Source of the DNA: Nitrosomonas halophila
GTDB taxonomy: Bacteria; Pseudomonadota; Gammaproteobacteria; Burkholderiales; Nitrosomonadaceae
DNA: 45,153 nt
Direction of reading: 5' to 3'
NCBI RefSeq assembly: GCF_900107165.1
Contig: NZ_FNOY01000021.1
Location: forward strand, 1 to 45,153
The notes beneath the pieces are model-generated. The model had not been told where the DNA came from, searched no databases, and worked only from the letters and a program-made list of their open reading frames with translations. The position numbers were made by a program, and so were the translations under genes. Numbering within the stretch: the stretch's first letter is position 1; each line of letters begins with the position of its first letter. Below are positions 32,951 through 42,236 of this stretch, piece by piece.

Positions 32951-33385
32951 ATGAAGCATGCATTTGTACAGACGCGTATGGCACATATGCGTGGGTTTAC
33001 ATTGCTGGAATTGCTGGTGGTCATGGTGATTATCGGTTTGTTGGCCGCCTATGTGGGGCCCAAGTATTTCTCACAAGTAGGCAAGTCCGAGGTCAAAATG
33101 GCGCAGGCCCAGATCGATTCCCTGGAAAAAGCCTTGCACCAATATAGACTGGATGTGGGCGCTTACCCTTCCACTGAGCAGGGTTTGAATGCCTTGGTGA
33201 CAGCGCCTGGCAATGAACCCAGATGGCAGGGGCCTTATTTGAGTAAGCGCATCCCTGAAGATCCATGGGGCAGACCATACCAATATAAATATCCCGGCGA
33301 GCAAAATGACTTCGATTTGTTTTCATATGGCAAGGATGGTCAAGCGGGCGGCACCGGCGAGGATGCGGATATCACTAACTGGTAA
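32951..33385 (+). CDS. gspG: Type II secretion major pseudopilin GspG
   Basis: A 144-aa major pseudopilin that would polymerise into the periplasmic piston of the secretion system. A 15-aa leader ends in Gly before FTLLELLVVMVIIGLLAAY; the Glu at mature position 5 is present. The GspG signature is clear: DSLEKALHQYRLDVGAYPS followed by GLNALV, WQGPYL and DPWGRPYQY, and a C-terminal calcium-site region rich in Gly and Asp. The ATG at 32951 has AAAGG 10 nt upstream; an in-frame ATG at 32978 lacks one. It is the first gene of the secretion cluster. Confidence 0.95.
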   Translation: MKHAFVQTRMAHMRGFTLLELLVVMVIIGLLAAYVGPKYFSQVGKSEVKMAQAQIDSLEKALHQYRLDVGAYPSTEQGLNALVTAPGNEPRWQGPYLSKRIPEDPWGRPYQYKYPGEQNDFDLFSYGKDGQAGGTGEDADITNW

Positions 33386-33404
33386 CGGCGAGTAGTCCTG
33401 ATAC

Positions 33405-34589
33405 ATGCGATATACGGTCAAAGCGCTGCTCGCCAAGCAGGGTACTGTGTCGCTCGAGCTCGAAGCCGCCAGCGAGGCGGAGGTTCGCAGCCAGATCAGT
33501 GCACAAGGCGGGGTGGTATTGAGCATCAGGCGAAAGTTTACCAGTCTGCTGCCCCAAGCCGGTTCCAGATTCCCGCTGACCCATTTTTCTCAGGAGCTGC
33601 TCGCGTTGCTGACAGCCGGGCTCAGTTTGGTGGAAAGCATAGAAACGCTGGCTGAGAAAGAAGAGGACAGTTCGGTACGCGAGTTGCTCCACAAATTGCT
33701 GGCGAGACTATACGAAGGGGTGACCTTCTCGCGGGCGCTTGAATCCTATCCACAAGTATTTCCCGCTTTATACGTGGCGACCATTCGGGCAAGTGAACGC
33801 ACCGGGGATCTGGCCGAAGCATTGACACGTTACCTGGTATATCAATCGCAAATGGATTTGGTCCGCAAAAAGCTGGTAGGTGCCTCCATTTACCCGGTCT
33901 TGCTGTTGGTACTGGGATTGCTGGTGGCGATTTTCCTGCTGGTTTTTGTTGTGCCCAAGTTTAGCGCCATTTATGAGGATATCGGCTCGGATTTGCCCTG
34001 GATGTCGATGTTGCTGATTCGGTGGGGGCATCTTGTGCAGGAGAATGGCTGGATGTTGGCGGGTATCGTGACAGTACTGCTGGCCGCGAGCTTTTACGCG
34101 TTGGCGCAGCCGCAAGTGCGCGCGCGCTTATTACAAACATTGTGGCGCATACCGGCAATCGGTGAAAGAATGCGGGTTTATCAACTTGCTCGCTTTTACA
34201 AAACGCTGGGGATGTTATTGCGCGGCGGCATTCCTATTACCCAGGCGCTGGAAATGGTCAGCGACCTGCTGCAACCACATTTTCGGCCCCGAGTGAAAAT
34301 AGCCGCTGCACTCATTCGGGAAGGCCGGCCGATTTCCACTGCCATGCAAAGCGCCGATTTGACCACTGCAGTGGGCAGCCGCATGTTGCGGGTCGGCGAG
34401 CGCACAGGGCTCATGGGTGACATGATGGAACGTATCGGTAACTTCCACGACGAAGAAATCGGGCGTTGGGTCGAGTGGACGACCAAGCTGATCGAGCCGG
34501 TGTTGATGGCGGTAATTGGAACGGTCATCGGCGGTATCATCATCCTCATGTATCTTCCAATATTCGAGCTGGCAGGAAGTATCAATTGA
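33405..34589 (+). CDS. gspF: Type II secretion inner-membrane protein GspF
   Basis: A 394-aa polytopic platform protein that contacts the ATPase and pseudopilins. An N-terminal cytosolic domain is followed by two GspF repeats (about residues 60-185 and 260-385), each ending in hydrophobic helices such as IYPVLLLVLGLLVAIFLLVF and VLMAVIGTVIGGIIILMYLP. LLTAGLSLVESIETL and LLRGGIPITQALEMV are the matching repeat motifs. It starts 19 bp after gspG, and its stop overlaps the gspE start. Confidence 0.94.
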   Translation: MRYTVKALLAKQGTVSLELEAASEAEVRSQISAQGGVVLSIRRKFTSLLPQAGSRFPLTHFSQELLALLTAGLSLVESIETLAEKEEDSSVRELLHKLLARLYEGVTFSRALESYPQVFPALYVATIRASERTGDLAEALTRYLVYQSQMDLVRKKLVGASIYPVLLLVLGLLVAIFLLVFVVPKFSAIYEDIGSDLPWMSMLLIRWGHLVQENGWMLAGIVTVLLAASFYALAQPQVRARLLQTLWRIPAIGERMRVYQLARFYKTLGMLLRGGIPITQALEMVSDLLQPHFRPRVKIAAALIREGRPISTAMQSADLTTAVGSRMLRVGERTGLMGDMMERIGNFHDEEIGRWVEWTTKLIEPVLMAVIGTVIGGIIILMYLPIFELAGSIN

Positions 34590-36277
34590 TGCCGACAACT
34601 GTAGTGCTTACGGAAGTGCCCCACTTGGATTCGGGTCAGCTCGCACTGGCACGCGAGCAAGCTTTGGCGCGTGGTGTCTCGTTGATCAAGGCGCTCGAGG
34701 AAACGTTCCAGGGCACACCGGATGGATTGGTTGCCGCATTGGGCCAGGCTTTGCATATGCCTGTCTTGACCATGGAAGATCTGCACAGCCTGCAACCGGT
34801 TTTTGATCACCTGCCGTTTGCGCAAGCGGCCAAACAGGAGTGCGTGTTGCTGCAAAAAGCGCAAACCTATCTGCTGGCGACAGGTGATCCATTTCGTCCT
34901 GGTTTGCGTGCCTGGGTGGAGGAATATGTGCCGGTAGATGTGCTTTGGCACCTTGTGCATCCTGCCGATCTGGCCGCGTTCTTTGTGCAGCAAGAACAGA
35001 ATATGCGCGCGATGGATAATGTGCTGCCTTCTGCGCAAGAGCAACTGATGCGGACCGGTGTTGAGGAATTATCGCTCAAGACGATACATGAAGGCACCAG
35101 TCAAGTGGTGCGCCTTGTTCATTCGACCTTGTACGACGCGCACAAATCGCAGGCCAGTGATATTCATCTTGAAACAGCGCCAGGTGCGTTGTCCATCAAA
35201 TATCGTATCGATGGGGTATTGACCACAGTTGGGGTCATGCAGGGTGCAGATCTAGCCGAACAAGTGATCTCGCGTATCAAGGTCATGTCCGATCTGGATA
35301 TTGCCGAGCGCCGTATTCCGCAGGATGGGCGTTTCAAGGTTTCGATCCAGGGACGGGAAATCGATTTCCGGGTATCCGTCATGCCCAGTATCTTTGGTGA
35401 GGATGCGGTGCTGCGGATTCTCGACCGCCAGGCACTGACCGATCACGTCGAAGGACTGACGCTCAATCAGCTGGGATTCAATACGGCGGCAATCACCAGT
35501 ATACGTCGCCTCAGCTCAGAGCCATACGGCATGCTGTTGGTGACTGGCCCGACCGGCAGTGGCAAGACAACTTCGCTGTATGCTGCGATTTCGGAAGTCA
35601 ACCACGGCAACGACAAAATCATCACTATTGAGGATCCCATCGAATATCAGTTACCGGGCGTGTTGCAGATCCCGGTCAATGAGAAAAAAGGCCTGACCTT
35701 CGCGCGCGGACTGCGTTCTATTTTGCGACATGATCCCGATAAAATCATGGTTGGCGAAATTCGCGACGCCGAGACCGCACAGATCGCTATCCAGGCCGCC
35801 CTCACAGGCCACCTGGTTTTTACAACCGTGCATGCCAATAATGTATTTGACGTGATTGGGCGCTTTGCCCATATGGGTGTAGACCCCTATAGCTTTGTTT
35901 CGGCTCTGAACGGTATTGTTGCCCAACGCTTGGTGCGCCTGCTGTGTCCGCATTGCACCGTGACGGAACGGCCTGACGATCAGCTGATTGAAGAGTCAGG
36001 CATCACACGGGAAGAAGCGGAGCAGTTTATTTTCCGTTCGGCGAAAGGGTGTGGTCAGTGCCGGGGGAGTGGATATCGGGGGCGCAGCGCGATTGCCGAG
36101 ATCTTGTTATTGAATGATGAAATTCGCGAGCTGATCATCGCCCAGGCACCGATACGCCGCATCAAGGAGGCAGCGCGGCGCAATGGCACGCATTTCCTGC
36201 GGGAAGCGGCGCTGGAGATGGTCAAGGCAGGGCAAACCAGTTTGCAGGAGGCCAATCGTGTCACCATTGTGGCGTAA
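34589..36277 (+). CDS. gspE: Type II secretion ATPase GspE
   Basis: A 562-aa cytoplasmic ATPase that powers pseudopilus assembly. An N-terminal domain (about 1-150) binds the inner-membrane platform. The ATPase core has SDIHLE, the Walker A GPTGSGKTT near residues 319-328, the Asp box TIEDPIEYQ, the Walker B IMVGEIRD and the His box TGHLVFTTVHANN. A four-cysteine zinc motif is present (CPHC near 452, CGQC near 487), as in GspE and PilB. The ATG at 34589 overlaps the gspF stop (TGATG); the open frame further upstream is inside gspF. Confidence 0.95.
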   Translation: MPTTVVLTEVPHLDSGQLALAREQALARGVSLIKALEETFQGTPDGLVAALGQALHMPVLTMEDLHSLQPVFDHLPFAQAAKQECVLLQKAQTYLLATGDPFRPGLRAWVEEYVPVDVLWHLVHPADLAAFFVQQEQNMRAMDNVLPSAQEQLMRTGVEELSLKTIHEGTSQVVRLVHSTLYDAHKSQASDIHLETAPGALSIKYRIDGVLTTVGVMQGADLAEQVISRIKVMSDLDIAERRIPQDGRFKVSIQGREIDFRVSVMPSIFGEDAVLRILDRQALTDHVEGLTLNQLGFNTAAITSIRRLSSEPYGMLLVTGPTGSGKTTSLYAAISEVNHGNDKIITIEDPIEYQLPGVLQIPVNEKKGLTFARGLRSILRHDPDKIMVGEIRDAETAQIAIQAALTGHLVFTTVHANNVFDVIGRFAHMGVDPYSFVSALNGIVAQRLVRLLCPHCTVTERPDDQLIEESGITREEAEQFIFRSAKGCGQCRGSGYRGRSAIAEILLLNDEIRELIIAQAPIRRIKEAARRNGTHFLREAALEMVKAGQTSLQEANRVTIVA

Positions 36278-37118
36278 CCAGATCCAGGTTTTTCTGGCAC
36301 CGGGCGAGGTAAATGTTGTGGGCCTGTCCGCCGGCATCAAGCCCATGCAATTGTTCAAACAGACACGAACATGGACGCCAGCGGCGGGCCCTGCACAATG
36401 GCAAGCGCCCTTGCAGGTGTTGGAAGAGCTGATTGGGGAAATCCGTCAGGACACCGGTATGGCCGCCATTAAGCGCGGCAGCGAATGCACCTTCACACTG
36501 TCGAATCATTTTGTCCGCTACGGTATCGTTGCGCCACAATCATCACTGGCAGATCCTGATGAACTGCTGGCGTATACAAATTTCCAAATGCGCGAAACTT
36601 ATGGTGAGCGTGTGGGTGACTGGGCTCTCAGCCTGAGTCTGTGGGATCCCTGCCACGGGGCATTATGTGCGGCGGTCCCGCTCAACTTGCTGTCGGATCT
36701 CGAGGCATTCACATTGCGCCACGACATCAGACTCCGGCAGACCGAGCCTTACCTCGCCGCAGCCCTGGACCACTGGTCAAGCGAGTTGCCGGATAAACGA
36801 CTATGGTTTGTATTGATCGAGCCGGGCCGCTTTTGTCTAGTTTTGTTGATGAACGATGGTTGGCGTTGTGTACGCAATCAGCGTATCGTGCAGCCACTTG
36901 AAGAGGAATTGTTGTCGGCACTGGAACAGGAAGCGATCATTTCGGGCCAGCGGGAATCAATCGAGCAAGTGTATGTCTACGCACCCGCGTACATGGATTG
37001 GAGATTGGCCGATGATGGCGGCTGGCAATTTATCCATCTGCCGAGCGGGAAACAATCCGCACCCGCTTGTTTTCCTCAGGCCGTAGAGACCGATCACAGC
37101 GGGCGGAGTCATGCGTAA
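36258..37118 (+). CDS. Secretion-cluster protein in the PilM/GspL position
   Basis: A 286-aa protein with weak similarity to known families. The GTG at 36258 is chosen because AGGAGG lies 7 nt upstream; it overlaps gspE by 20 bp. The start QIQVFLAPGEVNVVGLSAG resembles the first strands of the actin-like fold in PilM and GspL. Later alternating strands (WFVLIEPGRFCLVLLMNDG) and a C-terminal VYVYAPAYMD strand also fit. No membrane helix is visible, favouring a PilM-like cytoplasmic protein paired with the PilN-like product that follows. Assignment is by position and pattern; I cannot confirm it. Confidence 0.6.
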   Translation: MSPLWRNQIQVFLAPGEVNVVGLSAGIKPMQLFKQTRTWTPAAGPAQWQAPLQVLEELIGEIRQDTGMAAIKRGSECTFTLSNHFVRYGIVAPQSSLADPDELLAYTNFQMRETYGERVGDWALSLSLWDPCHGALCAAVPLNLLSDLEAFTLRHDIRLRQTEPYLAAALDHWSSELPDKRLWFVLIEPGRFCLVLLMNDGWRCVRNQRIVQPLEEELLSALEQEAIISGQRESIEQVYVYAPAYMDWRLADDGGWQFIHLPSGKQSAPACFPQAVETDHSGRSHA

Positions 37119-37647
37119 GCTCAAGCTAACATTTCCCTATAGCGGGCAGCGCAGTGCGGTGGTGGAATATCTGTTACTGGCACTGGGTTTGCTGGCATTG
37201 CTTGCAGTCATCCATCAGCTCAAATCGACCATGGCAGACATCACTTACTGGGAGGCACGCGAAGCGCGCATGGCCCAGCAGCAGCAACATCGCAAACTGC
37301 CCAGAACCCCGGCTGCGCGCATCAGCCAGACAACACAGCAGGAAATCAAGCTGGCCAGCGAAATTTTGCACCAACTCAACCTGCCGTGGGAAAAGTTGTT
37401 TGATTCCTTGGAGCTTGCCGCCAGCAAAGAGGTGGCGCTTTTGTCCTTGCAGCCTAACGTGGCCAGCCGCGTGATCCGCATGTCGGGCGAGGCGAGAAAT
37501 CTTACTGGGCTGGTTGCATATGTGGAGGCCCTGGAGCGCGAGCCTGTTTTCAAGGATACACATTTGCTTAATTATAAAGTGCGGCGGGATCATCCACGCC
37601 GCCCGATCATTTTTTCTGTTACGACAACGTGGCGCGATTCATACTAG
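37111..37647 (+). CDS. PilN-like inner-membrane assembly protein
   Basis: A 178-aa bitopic protein: a short cytosolic N-terminus, one membrane helix (about residues 19-36, YLLLALGLLALLAVI), a coiled-coil region, and a periplasmic ferredoxin-like PilN domain containing KLFDSLELAASKEVALLSLQ and GLVAYVEALE. PilN links the PilM-like protein to PilO in type IV pili, and its counterpart in type II secretion is the periplasmic part of GspL. It overlaps the preceding gene by 8 bp and the next by 19 bp, so translation is probably coupled. Confidence 0.8.
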   Translation: MRKLKLTFPYSGQRSAVVEYLLLALGLLALLAVIHQLKSTMADITYWEAREARMAQQQQHRKLPRTPAARISQTTQQEIKLASEILHQLNLPWEKLFDSLELAASKEVALLSLQPNVASRVIRMSGEARNLTGLVAYVEALEREPVFKDTHLLNYKVRRDHPRRPIIFSVTTTWRDSY

Positions 37648-38183
37648 AACAGTGGCAGCCCAGGATGCGCTGGTATATCGCGCGTCTGGGCAATATCGGA
37701 AAAATCGGGGTTGGACTGCTCGTGCTGGCCTTGATACTGCTATTTGCGGCAGTTGCCCCCCAGCGGCAAGCATTGCAACAACTCATCACCAAAGTGGAAA
37801 AGATGCAGCGGGTACAAACCGATGTGGCGGGACCGCGCAAACTGGATGATAGCCAGGCTTTGCAGGCTTTCTACGATTTCTTCCCGCGCAGCGATTCTTC
37901 ACCTTACTGGGTCAGTGAGCTGGACAAGATCGCCAAGCAACGGGGCGTGGAATTGAGCAGCAGCGATTACCGTCTGGTTACAGAGCAAAATGCGAAGTTG
38001 GCGCGCTATGAAATCCAGCTGCCGTTGCAAGGCAGCTATCCGCAAATTCGCGGATTTATCGCCGATGCGCTGCGTGCCATTCCTGCCTTGGCACTGGTTG
38101 ATGTTGCTTTCAAACGTGAGGCGATCCAGGCCGGGCGACTCGATGTCCGCCTGGGCATGCATTTATACTTGAATGTGGATTGA
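37629..38183 (+). CDS. PilO/GspM-like inner-membrane protein
   Basis: A 184-aa bitopic protein with one membrane helix (about residues 24-44), a coiled-coil, and a periplasmic domain with a PilO/GspM-like pattern: WVSELDKIAKQRGVELSSSDY, YEIQLPLQGSYPQIRGFI and ALVDVAFKRE. It starts at a GTG overlapping the PilN-like gene by 19 bp. The pair probably forms a heterodimer like PilN-PilO or GspL-GspM. The family match is inferred from layout and order. Confidence 0.72.
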   Translation: MARFILEQWQPRMRWYIARLGNIGKIGVGLLVLALILLFAAVAPQRQALQQLITKVEKMQRVQTDVAGPRKLDDSQALQAFYDFFPRSDSSPYWVSELDKIAKQRGVELSSSDYRLVTEQNAKLARYEIQLPLQGSYPQIRGFIADALRAIPALALVDVAFKREAIQAGRLDVRLGMHLYLNVD

Positions 38184-38260
38184 GGCCAGCGTTTTCTTGA
38201 CGTATGAATACACATGGTCTTTTCCTATTTGTTTGATCTCAAAAATTGTGATGACTCGAC

Positions 38261-38827
38261 ATGGCTAGCGAAAGCACCCGTAAACTCATACTCTGGGGGG
38301 CATTGGCGCTCACCCTGCTGGCAGTGATATGGGTGGAAGATGAACCGGAAATAGAGGCACCGATCGAGACGGTGCGGCCAGCGAAATCTGCTGCAGGAAA
38401 CGCGGTTGGAGCGGCAAAATCCCATGAATCGCTACCCGTCGAACAATTGGGCAAGCGCACATTCAGTGCCGAGGCGGACGATATTTTTGCGGTGACTTCC
38501 TGGGAACCCAAACGGCCCCCTGCCGGCAGTGCCTCTTCATCCCCATTTGGCGCTCAGCAGTTGATTGCGCGGCCTGTTGCGCCTCCGCCCGCGCCGACGG
38601 CGCCTCCCTTGCAACTCAAATATCTTGGCAGAGTCAGCGATGGGCAAAAAACCCGCGTTTTTCTCACTCAGCTGGATAAAAACCATGTGGCCGCAGTGGG
38701 CGAGCGTATCGATGGCAAATATCGGGTCGATAGAATCAGGGAAGATACCATCGAACTGACCTATCTCCCGCTGGGTATCAAGCAAACACTACTGATTAAT
38801 GATAAAAATCCGGGAAGGATTCGATGA
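38261..38827 (+). CDS. PilP/GspC-like periplasmic linker protein
   Basis: A 188-aa bitopic protein with an N-terminal membrane helix (about residues 8-25), a long Pro/Ala-rich linker containing PPPAPTAPP, and a C-terminal beta domain: LQLKYLGRVSDGQKTRVFL, then HVAAVGERIDGKYRVDRI. This matches the homology region of GspC and PilP that binds the secretin N0 domain. There is no PDZ or lipobox. It follows the PilO-like gene after 77 bp and overlaps the secretin gene by 4 bp (ATGA). Confidence 0.75.
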   Translation: MASESTRKLILWGALALTLLAVIWVEDEPEIEAPIETVRPAKSAAGNAVGAAKSHESLPVEQLGKRTFSAEADDIFAVTSWEPKRPPAGSASSSPFGAQQLIARPVAPPPAPTAPPLQLKYLGRVSDGQKTRVFLTQLDKNHVAAVGERIDGKYRVDRIREDTIELTYLPLGIKQTLLINDKNPGRIR

Positions 38828-41112
38828 CTATCGGGAAATATATTTCCATGCTGCTTATGTTCGCCCTGCTTGCCAGTTGTGCGACCTATACCACCAGAAA
38901 TCCAGCTTTTATCGAAGGGAAACAGCTGATTGCCGAGGGCAAGTTGGAAGCTGGCCTGGGCAAACTCGAGCAGGCCGCTCAGGAGGAGCCGGAGAATATT
39001 GAAATACGGACCGTTCTTTCCCGGGAGCGGGACGCGATTCTGGGGCAAATTTTGTTCGAAGGGGACAATGCCCGGGCAGCCGGTGATTTTGAAGCGGCCG
39101 AGCAGCACTACCAGCGCGCGTTGGAAATCCATCCGAGAAGCGAGCGTGCGCAGATAGGGTTGTCCGGCATCGATCAGGACCGCGGTCATAGCATGCTGAT
39201 CAAGCAGGCGAAAGAGTTGCTGGCGCACGATGATCTTGAGGGTGCCGAAAAGATTGTCCGGCATGTGTTGGCGGAGAATCCAGTGCAGGTCGAGGCAAGA
39301 CTGTTCATTAAACAATTGAGCGAACGGATCGCGCGCGCCGAGAGCTCAGAGCTGGCATTGATTTCTGAATTCAGCAAGCCGATTACCATGGAGTTCCGCG
39401 ATACCCCGCTGAAAACAGTCTTCGAGCTGATTTCCCGCACGGCAGGCATTAACTTCGTATTTGATCGCAACGTGCAGCAGGAGGCCAAGACTTCAATTTT
39501 TGTACGCAACAATCCTATCGAGGACGTACTCAAATTGTTGCTCATGACCAATCAGCTGGCTTATAAAGTGCTCAATGACAATTCATTGCTGATTTACCCG
39601 GATACACCCGCCAAGCATAAGGATTATCAGGAATTGGTTATCCGCAGTTTTCATATCGCCAATACGGATGCCAAGCAGATGGTGGCCATGATCCGGGGAC
39701 TGGTCAAGGCACGTGATATCTACGTCAATGAAAGGCTGAACCTGTTTGTCATCCGCGATACGCTGGAAATGGTCCGGCTGGTGGAGCGACTGGTCGCGAT
39801 CAATGATTTTCCCGATCCTGAAGTGATGCTGGATGTTGAGATATTGGAAATCAACCGGAATACTTTGCTTAATCTGGGTCCGAATATTCCCGACCGAATC
39901 GGTTTCAGTGCAGTGCCCGGCGTGCCAGCAGTGCTGGACCGGGGTGGAGTCAACCCTGCACAATTCAATCAGCTGGGATTCGATGGCCTGAAAAGTTTTA
40001 CAGTCAATAGCCAGATGGTTATCGATCTCAGGAAAGTGTTGACCGTGAACGATATCCTAGCCAATCCGCGGATTCGCGTAAAGAGCCGCGAAAAAGCAAA
40101 AATCCTGATCGGTGACAGGATCCCGGTGATTACATCCAATGTGACGGGTGTGGCTGCAACGGTTTCACAATCGGTGACTTTCGTCGAAGTGGGGCTTAAG
40201 CTGGATGTCGAGCCCATTATTTCCCAAAATGATGAAGTGTCAATCAAGGTATCGCTGGAAGTGAGCAATGTTACCGATACCATCAATCTGGATAATGGCG
40301 GACAGGTGCCTGTTGTGGGGACGCGGACTGCGGAAACACTGCTTTCATCCAAAAATGGTGAGACCCAGATACTTGCCGGGTTGATCCAGGATCGGGACAG
40401 GAAAGGCTTCACCGGATTACCCGGGTTGATCGATATACCGGTACTGGGCAGATTATTCTCTAACCAGAACTTGAACCGGGAAAAAACTGAAATTGTACTC
40501 TTGGTGACACCACGTATAGTGCGCAATATCATTCAGCCCAATCATTTCGAGAGTGAGTTTCATTCCGGGACAGCCAGCACGGCTGGCAGAATGCCTGTCA
40601 AAATTCGTAAAACCGCGCCACAATCCCTTGCCATGGCAGCTTCTGGTGCGGTGCGCGAGGGGGGGCGTACGCTGTTTGAGCAAGCAGTGCAATCCGCCGG
40701 GCTTGGCGATGCCTCTGATCCAGCGCTCAATCCATTTGCGGCCGCTGCTGCACAAGCCCGTGCTGCCACGCCTTCGGTGACCCTGATGGCCCCGACAAAT
40801 GTGGCGATGGGACGGGAGTTTACCGCGACTGTTCGACTGGTGACCCAGAATACGATGCTGACCGGTGAAATGGATCTGGCGTATGATCAGGACATGCTGG
40901 AGTTGATGGATGGCGGCGAGAAATCCGGATCGCGCAATCTCAAACTGGGGCGAGAGCAACCGACAGGTATGACGACCGTGCTGCGTTTCAAAGCGATCAG
41001 CGCCAATCCAGGTACAACTGAAATTTCTCTCCAGAATCTGCAGGTGCAGGATGAGAAAGGCCAACCGGTTGAAACTGAACTGCCATCGGCGATCAATGTC
41101 GAAATCCAGTGA
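38824..41112 (+). CDS. gspD: Lipoprotein secretin (GspD-like) with TPR region and cohesin-like tail
   Basis: A 762-aa outer-membrane secretin. The signal peptide ends in LLASC, so Cys19 would be lipidated. Residues about 25-185 form TPR-like helical repeats (AAGDFEAAEQHYQRALEIHP). Secretin N domains follow at about 185-320, starting with ITMEFRDTPLKTVFELISRTAG. The secretin core is at about 375-580, with VGLKLDVEPII, VPVVGTRTAETLL and NREKTEIVLLVTPRIV. After a linker, residues about 650-760 resemble a cohesin-type beta-sandwich: APTNVAMGREFTATVRL, then MDLAYDQDMLELMDGG. GGAAGG is 5 nt upstream of the ATG. The TPR head and cohesin tail are absent from classic GspD. Confidence 0.88.
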   Translation: MTIGKYISMLLMFALLASCATYTTRNPAFIEGKQLIAEGKLEAGLGKLEQAAQEEPENIEIRTVLSRERDAILGQILFEGDNARAAGDFEAAEQHYQRALEIHPRSERAQIGLSGIDQDRGHSMLIKQAKELLAHDDLEGAEKIVRHVLAENPVQVEARLFIKQLSERIARAESSELALISEFSKPITMEFRDTPLKTVFELISRTAGINFVFDRNVQQEAKTSIFVRNNPIEDVLKLLLMTNQLAYKVLNDNSLLIYPDTPAKHKDYQELVIRSFHIANTDAKQMVAMIRGLVKARDIYVNERLNLFVIRDTLEMVRLVERLVAINDFPDPEVMLDVEILEINRNTLLNLGPNIPDRIGFSAVPGVPAVLDRGGVNPAQFNQLGFDGLKSFTVNSQMVIDLRKVLTVNDILANPRIRVKSREKAKILIGDRIPVITSNVTGVAATVSQSVTFVEVGLKLDVEPIISQNDEVSIKVSLEVSNVTDTINLDNGGQVPVVGTRTAETLLSSKNGETQILAGLIQDRDRKGFTGLPGLIDIPVLGRLFSNQNLNREKTEIVLLVTPRIVRNIIQPNHFESEFHSGTASTAGRMPVKIRKTAPQSLAMAASGAVREGGRTLFEQAVQSAGLGDASDPALNPFAAAAAQARAATPSVTLMAPTNVAMGREFTATVRLVTQNTMLTGEMDLAYDQDMLELMDGGEKSGSRNLKLGREQPTGMTTVLRFKAISANPGTTEISLQNLQVQDEKGQPVETELPSAINVEIQ

Positions 41113-41227
41113 GGCACGCTATGATAGGCCGAGCCGGGCGATTGGCAGGATCAACCGTCAGGGTGAGGTGATACATATTTCGATGGAGAGCCATTGTTGC
41201 CGCTGAAACAAGGAATAGAAGGGCCCT

Positions 41228-41764
41228 ATGTTGCACAATGACTCACGATTGGCCGGCCGGCCATGGCTGAAATGCCTTTCGCGACCATTGCACACAACCT
41301 GTCGCGGATTCACGCTGGTGGAATTGATGATCGTGGTTGCCATCATGGCGATTCTCGCTTCTGCTGCCATGCCCCTCCAGGAGATGGCTGTCAAGCGGGA
41401 GAAAGAACGTGAGCTGCGGGTTGCATTGCGGCAAATCCGGACTGCAATCGATGCCTACAAGCTGGCGGCAGACGAGGGACAGGTGGAGAAAAAGGCCGAT
41501 GAAACCGGCTACCCTCGGAAGCTGGAGGATCTCGATATGGGGGTGCCGGATATTAAGGATCCGAACAAAAAGAAAATATATTTCATGCGCCGATTACCGC
41601 GTGACCCCATGTTTCAGGATTCGGATGTCCCTGCTGCGGAAACCTGGGGGAAGCGTAGTTATGGCAGCGCGCCGGACAGTCCCGAGGAAGGGGATGATGT
41701 TTACGACATCTACTCCTTTTCGGAACGGGTCGGTCTGAATGGGATTCCGTATAATCAATGGTGA
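41228..41764 (+). CDS. Pseudopilin with long leader
   Basis: A 178-aa type II secretion pseudopilin. A 27-residue leader ends in CRG before FTLVELMIVVAIMAILASAAMP, with Glu5 present. The body has a long helix of charged residues, then a GspG-like fold with TGYPRKLEDL and RRLPRDPM. It ends near a YDIYSFSERVGLNG segment, similar in order to the C-terminus of the next pseudopilin. AAGGG lies 4 nt upstream of the ATG. The first of three successive pseudopilin-type genes after the secretin, following a 115-bp gap. Confidence 0.88.
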   Translation: MLHNDSRLAGRPWLKCLSRPLHTTCRGFTLVELMIVVAIMAILASAAMPLQEMAVKREKERELRVALRQIRTAIDAYKLAADEGQVEKKADETGYPRKLEDLDMGVPDIKDPNKKKIYFMRRLPRDPMFQDSDVPAAETWGKRSYGSAPDSPEEGDDVYDIYSFSERVGLNGIPYNQW

Positions 41765-41861
41765 GTGCCGGCAATATGATTGCTTTCTGGTCGGTATGCG
41801 CGATAGCGGATGATGTCCGTTCATTTTCATGGCAATTAATTAGTGAGTAGGTGAATTTTTT

Positions 41862-42236
41862 ATGCGACTACGTGCGCCCGGCTTTACCTTGATCGAATTG
41901 CTGGTGGTCATGGCGATTATCGCCACCTTGCTCACGATTGTTGCGCCACGCTATTTCACTTCTGTCGACCGGGCCAAGGAAACTGTACTCAAGCAGAATC
42001 TCAGCATCATGCGTGATGCAATCGATAAGTATTATGCAGATACTGGCAAATATCCAGACGATTTGCATCAGTTGGTGGAGGAGCGCTATATTCGCGCGAT
42101 ACCGGTTGATCCGATTACCGACCAGTCTGTCTGGGTGGAGATTCCACCACCCGATGACGAGATGGAGGGTGTGTACGATGTGCGTACCCTTTCCGATCGA
42201 CAGGCGCTGGATGGCACATTCTACGAATCGTGGTGA
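41862..42236 (+). CDS. Short pseudopilin, GspG-like
   Basis: A 124-aa pseudopilin. A 7-residue leader ends in PG before FTLIELLVVMAIIATLLTIV, with Glu5 present. The body contains MRDAIDKYYADTGKYPDDL and IRAIPVDPITDQSVW, a shortened GspG-like fold, and ends YDVRTLSDRQALDGTFYESW, related to the preceding pseudopilin's end. AGGTGA lies 8 nt upstream. Its stop codon overlaps the next gene's ATG (TGATG). Confidence 0.88.
   Translation: MRLRAPGFTLIELLVVMAIIATLLTIVAPRYFTSVDRAKETVLKQNLSIMRDAIDKYYADTGKYPDDLHQLVEERYIRAIPVDPITDQSVWVEIPPPDDEMEGVYDVRTLSDRQALDGTFYESW

Noticed and set aside
32679-32954. 91-codon frame just upstream of gspG
   Set aside because: No family, poor ribosome binding site, odd composition; left as part of the intergenic description.
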